Below are positions 30,619 through 38,911 of a stretch of DNA of 64,000 nt, piece by piece. The notes under the pieces are model-generated. The model saw only the letters and a program-made list of their open reading frames with translations. It searched no databases and was not told the origin of the DNA. The position numbers and the translations under genes were made by a program. Source of the DNA: Allobosea sp. WAO (GTDB lineage Bacteria; Pseudomonadota; Alphaproteobacteria; Rhizobiales; Beijerinckiaceae); the NCBI RefSeq assembly GCF_001509835.1, contig NZ_JXTJ01000004.1:186001-250000 (forward strand), in the 5' to 3' direction. The number at the start of each line of letters is the position of its first letter. Within the stretch, counting starts at the first letter, position 1.

Positions 30619-31416
30619 ATGAGCCTGAAGGTCACGATCCTCGGCTGCGGTTCCTCCGGCGGCGTGCCCAGGCCGGGTTCCGGTTGGGGCGCCTGCGACC
30701 CCGGCAATCCAAAGAACCGCCGCCGGCGCTGCTCGGTGCTGGTCGAGCGCGAAGGCGCCGATGGCACGACGAGCGTGCTGGTCGACACCACGCCGGATCT
30801 GCGTGAGCAATTGATCGGCGCGGATGTGAAGCGACTCGATGCGGTGCTGTTCAGCCATGACCACGCCGACCATACCCATGGCATCGACGATCTCCGGGCG
30901 CTGGTCCTGCACATGCGCAAGCGCATTCCGGTCCATGCCGACGCCGTGACCGGCGCGACGCTCCGGTCACGCTTCAGCTATCTGTTCGAGACGCCGCCCG
31001 GCAGCCTCTATCCGCCGATCCTCGATCTGTGTCCGCTGGCGGCCGGCGAGCTTCACGCGGTCGACGGACCAGGCGGCACGATCGAGACCTTGCCGTTCCG
31101 GCTTGAGCACGGCCCGGGCTACGACGCGCTCGGCTTCCGCTTCGGCGGCATCGGCTATGCTCCGGATGTCAGCGCGATCCCGCCGGAAGCCCAGGCGGCC
31201 ATGACAGGGCTCGACCTGCTGATCCTCGACTGCCTGCGCGAGGCACCGCATCCCAGCCATTTCAATCTCGAGCAGGCGCTCGACGCGATCGCACTGCTGA
31301 AGCCGCACCGGACCGTGCTGACCAACCTGCATGTCGATCTCGATTATGCGGCTCTTTCCAAACGTTTGCCGCGAAATGTCGAACCAGCCTATGACGGGAT
31401 GGTGCTGGCGGCCTGA
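30619..31416 (+). CDS. MBL-fold metallo-hydrolase (PhnP-like)
   Basis: A 265-residue metallo-beta-lactamase-fold hydrolase. The di-metal motif is SHDHADHTHG, and the N-terminus VTILGCGSSGGVPRPGSGWGACDPGNPKNRRRRCS with its cysteines is typical of the PhnP/cyclic-phosphodiesterase-like group that follows tatD. The substrate is unknown. It is the last gene of the core run before the accessory island. Confidence 0.9.
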   Translation: MSLKVTILGCGSSGGVPRPGSGWGACDPGNPKNRRRRCSVLVEREGADGTTSVLVDTTPDLREQLIGADVKRLDAVLFSHDHADHTHGIDDLRALVLHMRKRIPVHADAVTGATLRSRFSYLFETPPGSLYPPILDLCPLAAGELHAVDGPGGTIETLPFRLEHGPGYDALGFRFGGIGYAPDVSAIPPEAQAAMTGLDLLILDCLREAPHPSHFNLEQALDAIALLKPHRTVLTNLHVDLDYAALSKRLPRNVEPAYDGMVLAA

Positions 31417-32179
31417 CGCGCCGTGAGCCTGCGACCGGAGTCAGGCGCATCTCCGGCTATCAATTTAAGTTCCATAATATGTCTTATGCGAATCGTAGAT
31501 AGGCAGGCCCCCGCTCAAGAATGCTCCGCCTTTGTCGTGTAGCCCGATTGGCCGTCGTTTAGCCCATATAATCGCGCGATGTAGCCCGATTGAACGTCGC
31601 ACGGATTTTGATGCGTGCTTAGCGAGGCGGCAATGGCGGTGCTAGGCACGGTGATCATTGGCAGATTGGGGTCCACCGGTCGCCTCACATGGCGTGGCAG
31701 GCCTCAGTTCGCGATTGCGCCAACCTGCACAGTGCAAATGGCCTCTAGACCGGCGGCCGACGCGAAGCGTTGTGACATGCGATCGCGAACCTGACCTCGG
31801 CAACAGCGCCGCTGCATGGTTTGTTTCGCGACCGCTTCTCCGAATACGGCCTAGCCCAATCCTGGCTACCTACGGGCGCTGATTTTCACGCAAATTCATT
31901 CGGTACGCCAGGACGGGAAGCAATACCTTGATAAGGGCGGCCGAGTCTCTCTCCCGGAGCCGCGCGGGCTTCTCGCTCGCGAGGCTTATCCGTAGCCGCC
32001 ACCCCAGCTACCTAAACCGCTACCGAGGATACCTCTTGAACAACTCGTGTTTCCTTATTTTCGAAATTCCGGAATCATGAATTTGGACTCCTATCCTTCA
32101 CAACCGGCGAGCAACCCGCGAAGATACAAGCATACCGCCAGGCGCTCCCATGGTTTTTGGCATTGCGAGTTCGACCAAC
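31417..32179. other. 763-bp gene-free left edge of the island
   Basis: Lower in GC than the preceding genes, with no open frame I find convincing. It holds the left repeat array (31538-31602). Confidence 0.6.
31538..31602 (+). repeat. left terminal repeat array (three copies)
   Basis: Three same-direction ~21-bp units: TGTAGCCCGATTGGCCGTCG at 31538-31557, a degenerate copy beginning TTTAGCCC at 31558, and TGTAGCCCGATTGAACGTCG at 31580-31599 followed by CAC. Arrays of ~20-bp transposase-binding repeats starting with TGT are the end architecture of IS21-, Tn7- and Tn402-type elements. Confidence 0.75.
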
Positions 32180-32482
32180 ATGGACGCGGAAGCATTTCGA
32201 ACGGCGCGACGGGACCTTGGTCTGACAGAGATCGGGTTTGGAAATGCGTTCGGAGTTTCGAGGCGAACAGTGCAGAACTGGTCCAGGAAGGGACCGCCTC
32301 CTTACATCGCAGAGCTGCTGCAACTGGCCCTTCTCATGCGCATAGTTGGGCCGGGACGCTCAGACGCCGTGCCATCAGTGGCCCCTGCCCTTGACGCTCT
32401 TTTGACCTCGGCTGTTGCTGCAGGCTGGAATAAGGCCGCCGTGCTTGCGGCAGTCGACACATGGGCGGCGGGCCAGAAATGA
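32180..32482 (+). CDS. small helix-turn-helix DNA-binding protein
   Basis: A 100-residue protein whose first half (MDAEAFRTARRDLGLTEIGF, then GNAFGVSRRTVQNWSRKGPPP) is a clear XRE/MerR-like helix-turn-helix with recognition helix SRRTVQNWSRKG. The second half is helical with no recognised domain. A frame extends 10 codons further upstream (32150), but the shorter start aligns better with HTH proteins. It is the first gene inside the island and is followed by two palindromes that could be its operators. Confidence 0.7.
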   Translation: MDAEAFRTARRDLGLTEIGFGNAFGVSRRTVQNWSRKGPPPYIAELLQLALLMRIVGPGRSDAVPSVAPALDALLTSAVAAGWNKAAVLAAVDTWAAGQK

Positions 32483-32492
32483 GCGGTGGTCG

Positions 32493-32525
32493 TTAACCAT
32501 AATGGATGATGAGCATCATCGTTAA
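32493..32525. promoter_or_regulatory. AT-rich nested palindrome after the HTH gene
   Basis: GATGATG-AG-CATCATC (32505-32520) is a perfect 7-bp-arm palindrome, flanked by TTAAC (32493-32497) and GTTAA (32521-32525) as outer inverted arms. It begins 11 bp after the HTH stop codon. It could be a terminator without T-run or an operator. Confidence 0.4.
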
Positions 32526-32540
32526 AGTTTTAGGGATTGA

Positions 32541-32559
32541 AAGCGCACAATGTGCGCTT
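32541..32559. terminator. 8-bp hairpin, terminator-like
   Basis: AAGCGCAC-AAT-GTGCGCTT is a perfect stem with a 3-nt loop, followed by CTATAATG. It may terminate the HTH transcript, or TATAAT may be a -10 element of the next unit. Confidence 0.4.
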
Positions 32560-32874
32560 CTATAATGTATGCATCGTCAACGGCCCGACGCCCCGGCTGG
32601 CAGCTCAGACTCGAAATAGCGAGCGTCCGATCCCACTAGCCAAATGACGAGCCCCCTCGCTCGGCTGGCCGATTAAAGCCTGTGCCGATCTTCTCGCCGT
32701 TCTTCAAAAGCCTGCGTACAAGTCCTTTCAATGGAGGCGTGCATGCTCGCTCAGCGCCGTGTTGGTCGCTCGAAACGACGGTCTTTGATTCTCTCGCTCC
32801 AACGTAGAACGAGCGGCGACCGCCATGGTCGCGACCTTGTCGTTCTGCGCGAGATGAACAGAAGGAGGGTGCCT
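32560..32874. other. 315-bp stretch with no supported gene
   Basis: Between the hairpin and the 30-aa ORF. A frame from 32731 is open into the small ORF at 32875, but its first 48 residues (Arg-rich) look non-coding. Confidence 0.4.
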
Positions 32875-32967
32875 ATGATCGCACCGTCCGCCGATCTCAT
32901 TGATGATGACTTCGACGAGCTCGACTGCAGCGCCGAGGTTCTGTTGCAGCTGGCGAACCAGCTCTGA
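32875..32967 (+). CDS. possible 30-aa acidic protein
   Basis: A 30-residue acidic peptide (MIAPSADLIDDDFDELDCSA then EVLLQLANQL). The case for it is the strong ribosome binding site AAGGAGG placed 7 nt before the ATG. Nothing about its function can be said. The next gene starts 105 bp later. Confidence 0.35.
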   Translation: MIAPSADLIDDDFDELDCSAEVLLQLANQL

Positions 32968-33072
32968 TCGTAGATTCTTGTGCGGAATTGCGCTCGTTTT
33001 GCGCGCCGCCTAGCTGCCCCGCCTTCGCCTTGAACCAAACGAGCGCCGGTCCGCGCGCCCGGAGGAATCGTC

Positions 33073-33585
33073 ATGTCTCGAACGATGTCCAAGCCCCCCT
33101 CTCCTGCCCCCTCAATCGCGGCCCGCCCTGATCTGCTGGCCAGGGCCTATCTCGACATCCTGGCGCGTGAGGAAGGCGCCATGGTGAAACCGATGCTGCG
33201 CAGCAATCAGGTCGATGCCATCGAGCATCTCTTGGATGATCTGGATGGTGGAAGCACAGACAATAACCGGCTCGTGCTACGTCCTGATCTTGCTGCCGTC
33301 GCTGTCTTGGTGGCGAGAGCAATCGAGGCCGAACCAGGGCTGGCTCGACGGCTGCGCCGCGAAGCCCCCATCGTCATCCTGGCAACGCACGGACCGGACA
33401 CTGTCCAGATGACTGAGGACATCGTCACGCGTTGTGCGCTGGCGCCGAATGCGCGGGTGTTAGGACCTCAGAGCAACCTGCAATCATCCCATCGAGACGG
33501 TGCCGTTCTGCTCGTGGCCCACCCATTACGTGATCGGCACCGGCGCCAACGATCCGCAGAAGATGGACCCGAAGGCGAGCCGTGA
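33073..33585 (+). CDS. hypothetical protein, probably truncated at its 3' end
   Basis: A 170-residue frame with a good ribosome binding site (GGAGGAA) before the ATG. The first ~135 residues look like a real protein ([21 protein letters not shown], then [14 protein letters not shown]). The last ~35 are Arg/His-rich and overlap, in another frame, the coding sequence of a prpD fragment. The natural end was therefore probably lost when the prpD piece was joined. No family recognised. Confidence 0.5.
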   Translation: MSRTMSKPPSPAPSIAARPDLLARAYLDILAREEGAMVKPMLRSNQVDAIEHLLDDLDGGSTDNNRLVLRPDLAAVAVLVARAIEAEPGLARRLRREAPIVILATHGPDTVQMTEDIVTRCALAPNARVLGPQSNLQSSHRDGAVLLVAHPLRDRHRRQRSAEDGPEGEP

Positions 33586-34105
33586 GACGCTCGACCACTC
33601 GATCATGTACATCTTCGCCGTCGCGCTGGAGGACGGCGGCTGGCATCATGAACGCTCCTATGCGCCCGAGCGAGCCAATCGACCCGAAACGGTCGCGCTC
33701 TGGCACAAGATCTCGACGGTCGAGGATTCCGAGTGGACGCGGCGCTATCACAGCCACGACCCCAAGGAGAAAGCCTTCGGCGGCCGCGTCGTCGTCGCGC
33801 TTCAGGATGGTTCGACAATCACCGACGAGCTCGCCATCGCCGATGCCCACCCGCTCGGCGCCCGCCCCTTCGCCCGAGCCCAGTACATCGAGAAGTTCCG
33901 CACGCTGGCCGAAGGCATCGTCTCGGCAGCCGAACAGGAGCGCTTCCTCGGCGCGGTCGCCCGGCTGGAGCGGCTCAAGGCGGATGATCTCGCGAGCCTG
34001 AACTTCGCGGTCGACCCCGGCCTGCTCGGCACGCGCACCACCGGCATCTTCGATTGGAACGGCGGCAATGGCGAGGCCCGCTCCGGGCTTTCCGTCGTGG
34101 CCTGA
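33500..34105 (+). pseudogene. prpD: 2-methylcitrate dehydratase prpD, C-terminal fragment
   Basis: About 190 residues closely resembling the C-terminal part of Prp[74 protein letters not shown] full PrpD is near 480-500 residues, so roughly 60% is missing, and the piece abuts an unrelated truncated frame. The dehydratase converts 2-methylcitrate to 2-methylaconitate in propionate degradation; this copy cannot work. Confidence 0.85.
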
Positions 34106-34119
34106 CGAGGGAGGACATC

Positions 34120-34796
34120 ATGAGCCAGGAGAGCATCGCGCCGAAGCCGGCCCCGAAGAAGTCCGTGGCCCTGTCCGGCGTCGTCGCCGGCAACACCCCC
34201 TGTGCACCGTCGGGCGGACCGGCAACGACCTGCACTATCGCGGATACGACATCCTCGATGTCGCCGAGACCTGCGAGTTCGAGGAGATCGCCCATCTCCT
34301 CGTTCACGGAGCGCTGCCGACGACGGCCGAGCTTTCAGCCTACAAGGTCAAGTTCCGCTCCCTGCGCGGCCTGCCGGCTGCGGTGCGGGCCACTCTGGAA
34401 GCCATCCCGGCCGCGGCCCATCCGATGGACGTGATGCGCTCGGGCGTCTCGGCTCTCGGCTGCGTCCTGCCCGAAGCACACGACCATAACCATCCCGGCG
34501 CGCGCGACATCGCCGACCGGCTGATGGCCTCGCTCGGCTCTATGCTGCTCTATTGGCACCACTTCGCTCAGAACGGCCGCCGCATCGAAGTGGAGACCGA
34601 TGACGACAGCATCGGCGGTCATTTCCTGCACCTGCTGCACGGCAAGCGGCCAAGCGCGGAGCATGTGCGGGCGATGCATACCTCGCTCGTCCTCTATGCC
34701 GAGCACGAGTTCAACGCCTCGACCTTCACCGCCCGTTCGATCGCCGGAACCGGCTCCGACGTTTATTCGGCGATCACCGGCGCGATCGGCGCATCG
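34120..34796 (+). pseudogene. prpC: 2-methylcitrate synthase prpC, frameshifted and 3'-truncated
   Basis: An ATG with strong GGGAGGA ribosome binding site opens MSQESIAPKPAPKKSVALSG. At about 34197 one base is missing (AACACC followed by CCCTGTGC, where AACACCGCCCTGTGC is expected), shifting the frame. The downstream frame then reads as citrate-synthase family: LCTVGRTGNDLHYRGYDILD, FEEIAHLLVHGALP, GSMLLYWHHFAQNG, SIGGHFLHLLHG, EHEFNASTFTARSIAGTGSD. Homology stops after ITGAIGA, where about 170 residues including the KHGG catalytic region are lost, and prpB sequence begins. Confidence 0.88.
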
Positions 34797-35488
34797 CCCG
34801 AGCCTCCGGCCTGCCTCTGCTGGTCGATGGCGATACCGGCTATGGCGAGGCCCTCAACGTCATGCACATGGTCCGCGTCTTCGAGGAGGCAGGCGCCGGG
34901 GCCGTCCATATCGAAGACCAACTCCTGCCGAAGAAATGCGGCCATCTGAACGACAAGAAGCTGGCCGATGCCCATGACATGGCGGCCAAGGTCGCCGCGG
35001 CGGCCAGGGCCCGCCGGCACCTCTATCTCATCGCCCGGACCGACGCGGCGGCGAGCGAAGGCATGGACGGCGCGGTCGCGCGCGCCAAGCTCTTCGTCGA
35101 GGCCGGCGCGGACGCCATCTTCCCGGAGGCGTTGACGACTGCCGAGATGTTCCGGGAATTCGCGCGCCGCATGCCCGGTGTGCCGCTCCTCGCCAACATG
35201 ACCGAGTTCGGCCGCACGCCCTTCTTCACCGCCGACGAATTCGAAGCGATGGGCTATCGCATGGTGATCTGGCCGGTCTCCTCGCTGCGCGTCGCCAACA
35301 AGGCCCAGCAGCGCCTCTACGCGGCCATTGCGCGTGATGGCGGGACCCATGCCATGGTCGAGCACATGCAGACCCGCGCGGAGCTCTACCAGACGATCGG
35401 TCTTGCCGACTACGAGACGCTCGACGCCTCGATCGTTGCGACGATCGTCCCGGAGGGCATGCCGCAGCGCGAGCGCAAGGCGTCGTGA
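34790..35488 (+). pseudogene. prpB: 2-methylisocitrate lyase prpB, 5'-truncated
   Basis: Frame 34790 onward reads RIARASGLPLLVDGDTGYGEALNVMHMVR, the isocitrate-lyase/PEP-mutase family, through LLPKKCGHLNDKKLADAHDM (KKCGH is the catalytic motif) to the normal C-terminus MPQRERKAS. The first ~80 residues, including the start, are missing; an internal ATG at 34862 would omit the Mg-binding DGDTG loop. It is fused out of frame to the prpC remnant. Confidence 0.85.
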
Positions 35489-35530
35489 CCTCTGAGGTCG
35501 TAGGCGTCGCGGGAGGTTCGTCGGCTTGAT

Positions 35531-36418
35531 CTAGGCCGATATCCGACGCGCGGTTGCGAGAAAGCCGGCGATGAAATCGATCGCCTCGTCGCCAGTTCTC
35601 AAGCCCAGATGGATGCTTTTCTGGATTCCGGCCCCGCCGATACGGACGGGACGGACGCCCAGCACCTCCTCCTGCTGGCGCAACAGCCAGTTCGGGATCG
35701 CGCTGACCCCGCGCCCCGCCGCCACGAGCTGAAGCATCATCTCGGTGGTCTCCACATTCCGGTGGTGACGCGGGCCGCGATTGGCGGGCACGAGGAACTG
35801 CGTGAAGATGTCGAGCCGCTCGGGTGGCACCGGGTAGGTGAAGAGCGTTTCTTCCAGCAGGTCTGCCGGCTCCGCATGGCCCGTGGCGGCCAGCGGATGA
35901 TCGGCCGGGACGGCTAGGACCAGTTCATAGGCGAACACCGGCAGATAATGGATGCCCGGCGCCTCGAGCGGGTCCGGCGTGATCAGGATGTCGATCTCAT
36001 ATCCCGTCAGGGCGGCCACACCCCCGAAGGCGAATGATGTCGTCAGGTCCAGGTCCACATTGGGCCATGCCATGAGATAGGGCTTTGTCACGCCCATCAG
36101 CCATTGATGGCAGGGATGACACTCCATGCCGATCTTGAGCGACCCGCGCTGGCCATCGCGATAGTCCGACAGCGCCTCCTCGGCCCTCTCGATCTGGGGC
36201 AGGACGCGTTGAGCCAGGGTCACGATCGAGCGCCCGGCTTCGGTGAGGCGAACCTTGCGCCCGTCCTTCTCCCACATCCCCACGCCATAGCGTTCCTCCA
36301 GCTTGCGGATCGTGTGGCTGAGCGCGGATTGGGTGACGTTCAGCCGCTCCGCCGCGGCCGTCAGGCTGCCCATTCGGTCCACCTCACGCAGGATCGAGAG
36401 ATGTTGCCTGTCCAGCAT
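35531..36418 (-). CDS. metR: MetR-type LysR transcriptional regulator
   Basis: A 295-residue LysR regulator. The winged HTH occupies 1-60 (LTAAAERLNVTQSALSHTIRKLEERYG). The effector domain carries the MetR hallmark GMECHPCHQWL and FGGVAALTGYEIDILITPDPL, so it most likely senses homocysteine and activates methionine-synthase genes. It is divergent from mesX-mesD, sharing a 228-bp region with a 16-bp palindrome at 36473-36488, which fits control of those genes. Confidence 0.9.
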   Translation of the reverse strand: MLDRQHLSILREVDRMGSLTAAAERLNVTQSALSHTIRKLEERYGVGMWEKDGRKVRLTEAGRSIVTLAQRVLPQIERAEEALSDYRDGQRGSLKIGMECHPCHQWLMGVTKPYLMAWPNVDLDLTTSFAFGGVAALTGYEIDILITPDPLEAPGIHYLPVFAYELVLAVPADHPLAATGHAEPADLLEETLFTYPVPPERLDIFTQFLVPANRGPRHHRNVETTEMMLQLVAAGRGVSAIPNWLLRQQEEVLGVRPVRIGGAGIQKSIHLGLRTGDEAIDFIAGFLATARRISA

Positions 36419-36472
36419 GGTTTTGCCCGCCCGCTTACCCGGACCTCACCACGAACGATGACGTCTGCTCAT

Positions 36473-36488
36473 TGATTCATGAAGCAAT
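36473..36488. promoter_or_regulatory. candidate MetR operator
   Basis: TTGATTCATGAAGCAA is an imperfect palindrome (one mismatched pair) centred on TTCATGAA, 55 bp from the regulator start in the divergent intergenic region. LysR-type proteins bind such T-N11-A palindromes, and the TTCA/TGAA arms recall MetR sites. Inference from position and form. Confidence 0.5.
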
Positions 36489-36566
36489 ACCATTTTTTGT
36501 CACCGATCGCATCCGCTATAACGAACGACATGTTTCGCCTGAGACGTCGCCACGGCTGCTGACGGA

Positions 36567-36592
36567 GATGCCCCGAAGAAAACTGGGGCATC
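36567..36592 (+). promoter_or_regulatory. leader hairpin upstream of mesX
   Basis: GATGCCCC (36567-36574) and GGGGCATC (36585-36592) form a perfect 8-bp stem with an A-rich 10-nt loop, 54 bp before the mesX ATG. A later segment GGGGTGCC near the start codon could pair with the same GGCATC/GCCCC strand, so alternative structures that hide the ribosome binding site are possible. Confidence 0.4.
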
Positions 36593-36646
36593 CCGGATAG
36601 GCAGGCGGTCATCTAGGCATCGTCTTAGAAATCGGGGTGCCGGATC

Positions 36647-37633
36647 ATGCAGAGTCAAGTTTTCACGTTCAGCATCAAGGCGATCCGCTTCGACGAGAAC
36701 TATCAGCCGTCGGAGAATACGCGCGCCACGACCAATTTCGCCAATCTGGCCAGGGGCAACAACCGTCGCGAGAACCTGCGCAATGCGCTGAAGATGATCG
36801 ACAGCCGGTTCAACAGCCTGGCGCATTGGGACAACCCGAACGCGGACCGTTACTCCGTCGAAGTCGAGATCATTTCCGTCGAGATGAACGTCGGCGAGGG
36901 CGACGTCAGCGGTGCGTTTCCGCTTATCGAGATCCTGAAGACCAACATCATTGACCGTACGACGAACGAGGTGACCGAAGGCATCGTCGGAAACAACTTC
37001 TCGTCCTATGTCCGGGATTACGATTTCAGCGTGCTCCTGCCAGAGTACAACAAGAACCGAACCGAGTTCAGAACGCCGGATAAATTCGGCGAGCTACACG
37101 GCAACCTGTTCAAGCTGTTCCTGAATTCAAAAGCCTACAGGGATCATTTCAGCAAGCCGCCCGTCATCTGCCTTAGCGCGTCCAGCAGCAAGACCTATCA
37201 GAGGACGGACAATCATCACCCCATCCTCGGCGTCGAGTACGTTCAGAACGAGTTTTCTCCGACGGACGAGTATTTCAGGAAGATGGGCTTGAAGGTTCGC
37301 TTCTTCATGCCGCCGAACAGCGTCGCGCCGTTCGCCTTCTATTTCATGGGCGACATTCTCCGGGACTATACCAATCTGGAACTCATCAGCATCATCGCCA
37401 CGATGGAGACGTTCCAGAAGATCTACCGTCCCGAGATCTACAACGCCAATGCCGTCGCCGGGACGTGCTACCAGCCGAGCCTAAAGAACCAGGACTATTC
37501 GCTGACCCGGATCGTGTACGATCGCGAGGAGCGCGGCCGGCTAGCCGTCGAGCAAGGAAAGTTCGCCGAGGAAAAATTCATATCGCCCTACAGGACCATG
37601 CTCGAACAGTGGTCCGCCAACTACGCTTCCTGA
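36647..37633 (+). CDS. mesX: DUF1852 protein MesX, partner of MesD methionine synthase
   Basis: A 328-residue soluble protein matching DUF1852 in length and in blocks such as FTFSIKAIRFDENYQPSENT, RATTNFANLARG, RRENLRNALKMIDSRFN, GNNFSSYVRDYDFSVLLPEYN and EKFISPYRTMLEQWSANYAS. Published genetics (Price and colleagues) show that MesD-type methionine synthases need this protein and oxygen to make methionine without folate. Its exact chemistry is not known. GC content is visibly lower than in the core genes. mesD follows after 28 bp. The ribosome binding site is weak. Confidence 0.88.
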   Translation: MQSQVFTFSIKAIRFDENYQPSENTRATTNFANLARGNNRRENLRNALKMIDSRFNSLAHWDNPNADRYSVEVEIISVEMNVGEGDVSGAFPLIEILKTNIIDRTTNEVTEGIVGNNFSSYVRDYDFSVLLPEYNKNRTEFRTPDKFGELHGNLFKLFLNSKAYRDHFSKPPVICLSASSSKTYQRTDNHHPILGVEYVQNEFSPTDEYFRKMGLKVRFFMPPNSVAPFAFYFMGDILRDYTNLELISIIATMETFQKIYRPEIYNANAVAGTCYQPSLKNQDYSLTRIVYDREERGRLAVEQGKFAEEKFISPYRTMLEQWSANYAS

Positions 37634-37661
37634 CGAACCGAAGAGAATAAGGCTGCCGATC

Positions 37662-38693
37662 ATGAAGACACTGTTGCCCACCTCGACCGCCGGCAGCTTG
37701 CCGAAGCCGTCCTGGCTTGCAGAGCCCGAGAAGCTCTGGTCGCCCTGGAAGCTTCAGGATGAGGAATTGGTCGAGGGCAAGCGGGATGCGCTGCTCCTGT
37801 CCCTGGAAGCTCAATCGCAGTCCGGCATCGACATCGTCAGCGATGGCGAGCAGACGCGCCAGCATTTCGTCACGACGTTCATCGAGAACCTCGACGGCGT
37901 CGATTTCGAGAAGCGCGAGACCGTCAGAATTCGCAATCGCTATGACGCGAGCGTGCCGACGGTTGTCGGCGCAGTGTCTCGCCCGAAGCCCGTTTTCGTC
38001 AACGACGCCAAGTTTCTGCGCCAGCAGACCAAGCAGCCTATCAAATGGGCCCTGCCCGGCCCCATGACGATGATCGATACGCTCTTCGACGCGCACTACA
38101 AGAGCCGCGAAAAACTGGCTTGGGAGTTCGCCAAGATCCTCAATGAGGAAGCCAGAGAACTGGAGGCTGCCGGGGTCGACATCATCCAGTTCGACGAGCC
38201 CTCGTTCAACGTCTTCTTCGACGAGGTGAACGACTGGGGCATCGCCACGCTGGAGAAGGCGGCAGAAGGCCTCAAATGCGAGACCGCCGTGCACATCTGC
38301 TACGGCTACGGCATCAAGGCCAATACGGACTGGAAGAAGACCCTCGGTTCGGAGTGGAGGCAATACGAGGAGACGTTCCCGAAGCTTCAGAAATCCAGCA
38401 TCGATATCGTCTCTCTCGAATGTCAGAACTCCCACGTTCCGATGGAGCTTATCGAGCTGCTCCGGGGCAAGAAGGTCATGGTCGGGGCTATTGACGTCGC
38501 AAGCGATACCATCGAGACGCCCGAGCAAGTCGCCGGCACGCTCAGAAAAGCGCTCAAGTTTGTCGATGCCGACAAGCTCTATCCTTGCACCAACTGCGGC
38601 ATGGCACCTCTGTCTCGTAGCGTAGCCAGAGGCAAGCTGCGCGCGCTGGGGGCAGGTGCCAAAATCGTTCGAGAAGAACTCGGCGCGGCCTAG
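37662..38693 (+). CDS. mesD: MesD folate-independent methionine synthase (core-MetE type)
   Basis: A 343-residue protein equivalent to the catalytic half of cobalamin-independent MetE, lacking the N-terminal folate-binding half. The zinc/homocysteine ligands are visible: H211-x-C213 (AVHICYG), E253 (SLECQNS) and C312 (PCTNCGM). The substrate motif DEPSF (179-182) is present. Pairing with DUF1852 marks it as the MesD class rather than MesA-C. Homocysteine is methylated from a donor that has not been identified. Under control of the divergent metR. Confidence 0.88.
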   Translation: MKTLLPTSTAGSLPKPSWLAEPEKLWSPWKLQDEELVEGKRDALLLSLEAQSQSGIDIVSDGEQTRQHFVTTFIENLDGVDFEKRETVRIRNRYDASVPTVVGAVSRPKPVFVNDAKFLRQQTKQPIKWALPGPMTMIDTLFDAHYKSREKLAWEFAKILNEEARELEAAGVDIIQFDEPSFNVFFDEVNDWGIATLEKAAEGLKCETAVHICYGYGIKANTDWKKTLGSEWRQYEETFPKLQKSSIDIVSLECQNSHVPMELIELLRGKKVMVGAIDVASDTIETPEQVAGTLRKALKFVDADKLYPCTNCGMAPLSRSVARGKLRALGAGAKIVREELGAA

Positions 38694-38720
38694 CGCAAGC
38701 GAACTTGCCGAAACGTTGGC

Positions 38721-38911
38721 GACCTGATCACCAACGGGACTGCCAACGGATTCAACATGGTGCCCTCGCGCTTGCCGGACAACCGCGCCGATCTCGTCGG
38801 GATCCGCGGGCCGATCTTTCCAGGCGGAGGGTGCCGCAATCTGATGCGAGCAAGGGATGGTGTGCGACCGCTTCGGCTGTGCTCGCCCAGAGCTTTGTTG
38901 AGAGGCTGGAT
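38721..38911 (+). pseudogene. possible relic of an FMN-dependent (NtaA/SnaA/DszA) monooxygenase C-terminus
   Basis: The frame from 38721 reads DLITNGTANGFNMVPSRLPD followed by NRADLVGIRGPIFPGGGCRN, resembling the family ending 'W...GAADGFNxMPPxLPGGxxDFVDLVVPELQRRG'. The match covers only about 40 residues and then degrades. It lies directly before the flavin reductase, a common partner of such monooxygenases. Weak evidence. Confidence 0.35.

Noticed and set aside
34862..35488. A functional PrpB starting at the internal ATG 34862
   Set aside because: That start would drop the DGDTG metal-binding loop and the N-terminal fold, and the gene is joined to a prpC fragment, so it is treated as a pseudogene.
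36540..36646. SAM-II or SAH riboswitch upstream of mesX
   Set aside because: The hairpin is real, but the pseudoknot-forming conserved segments of these riboswitches were not found.
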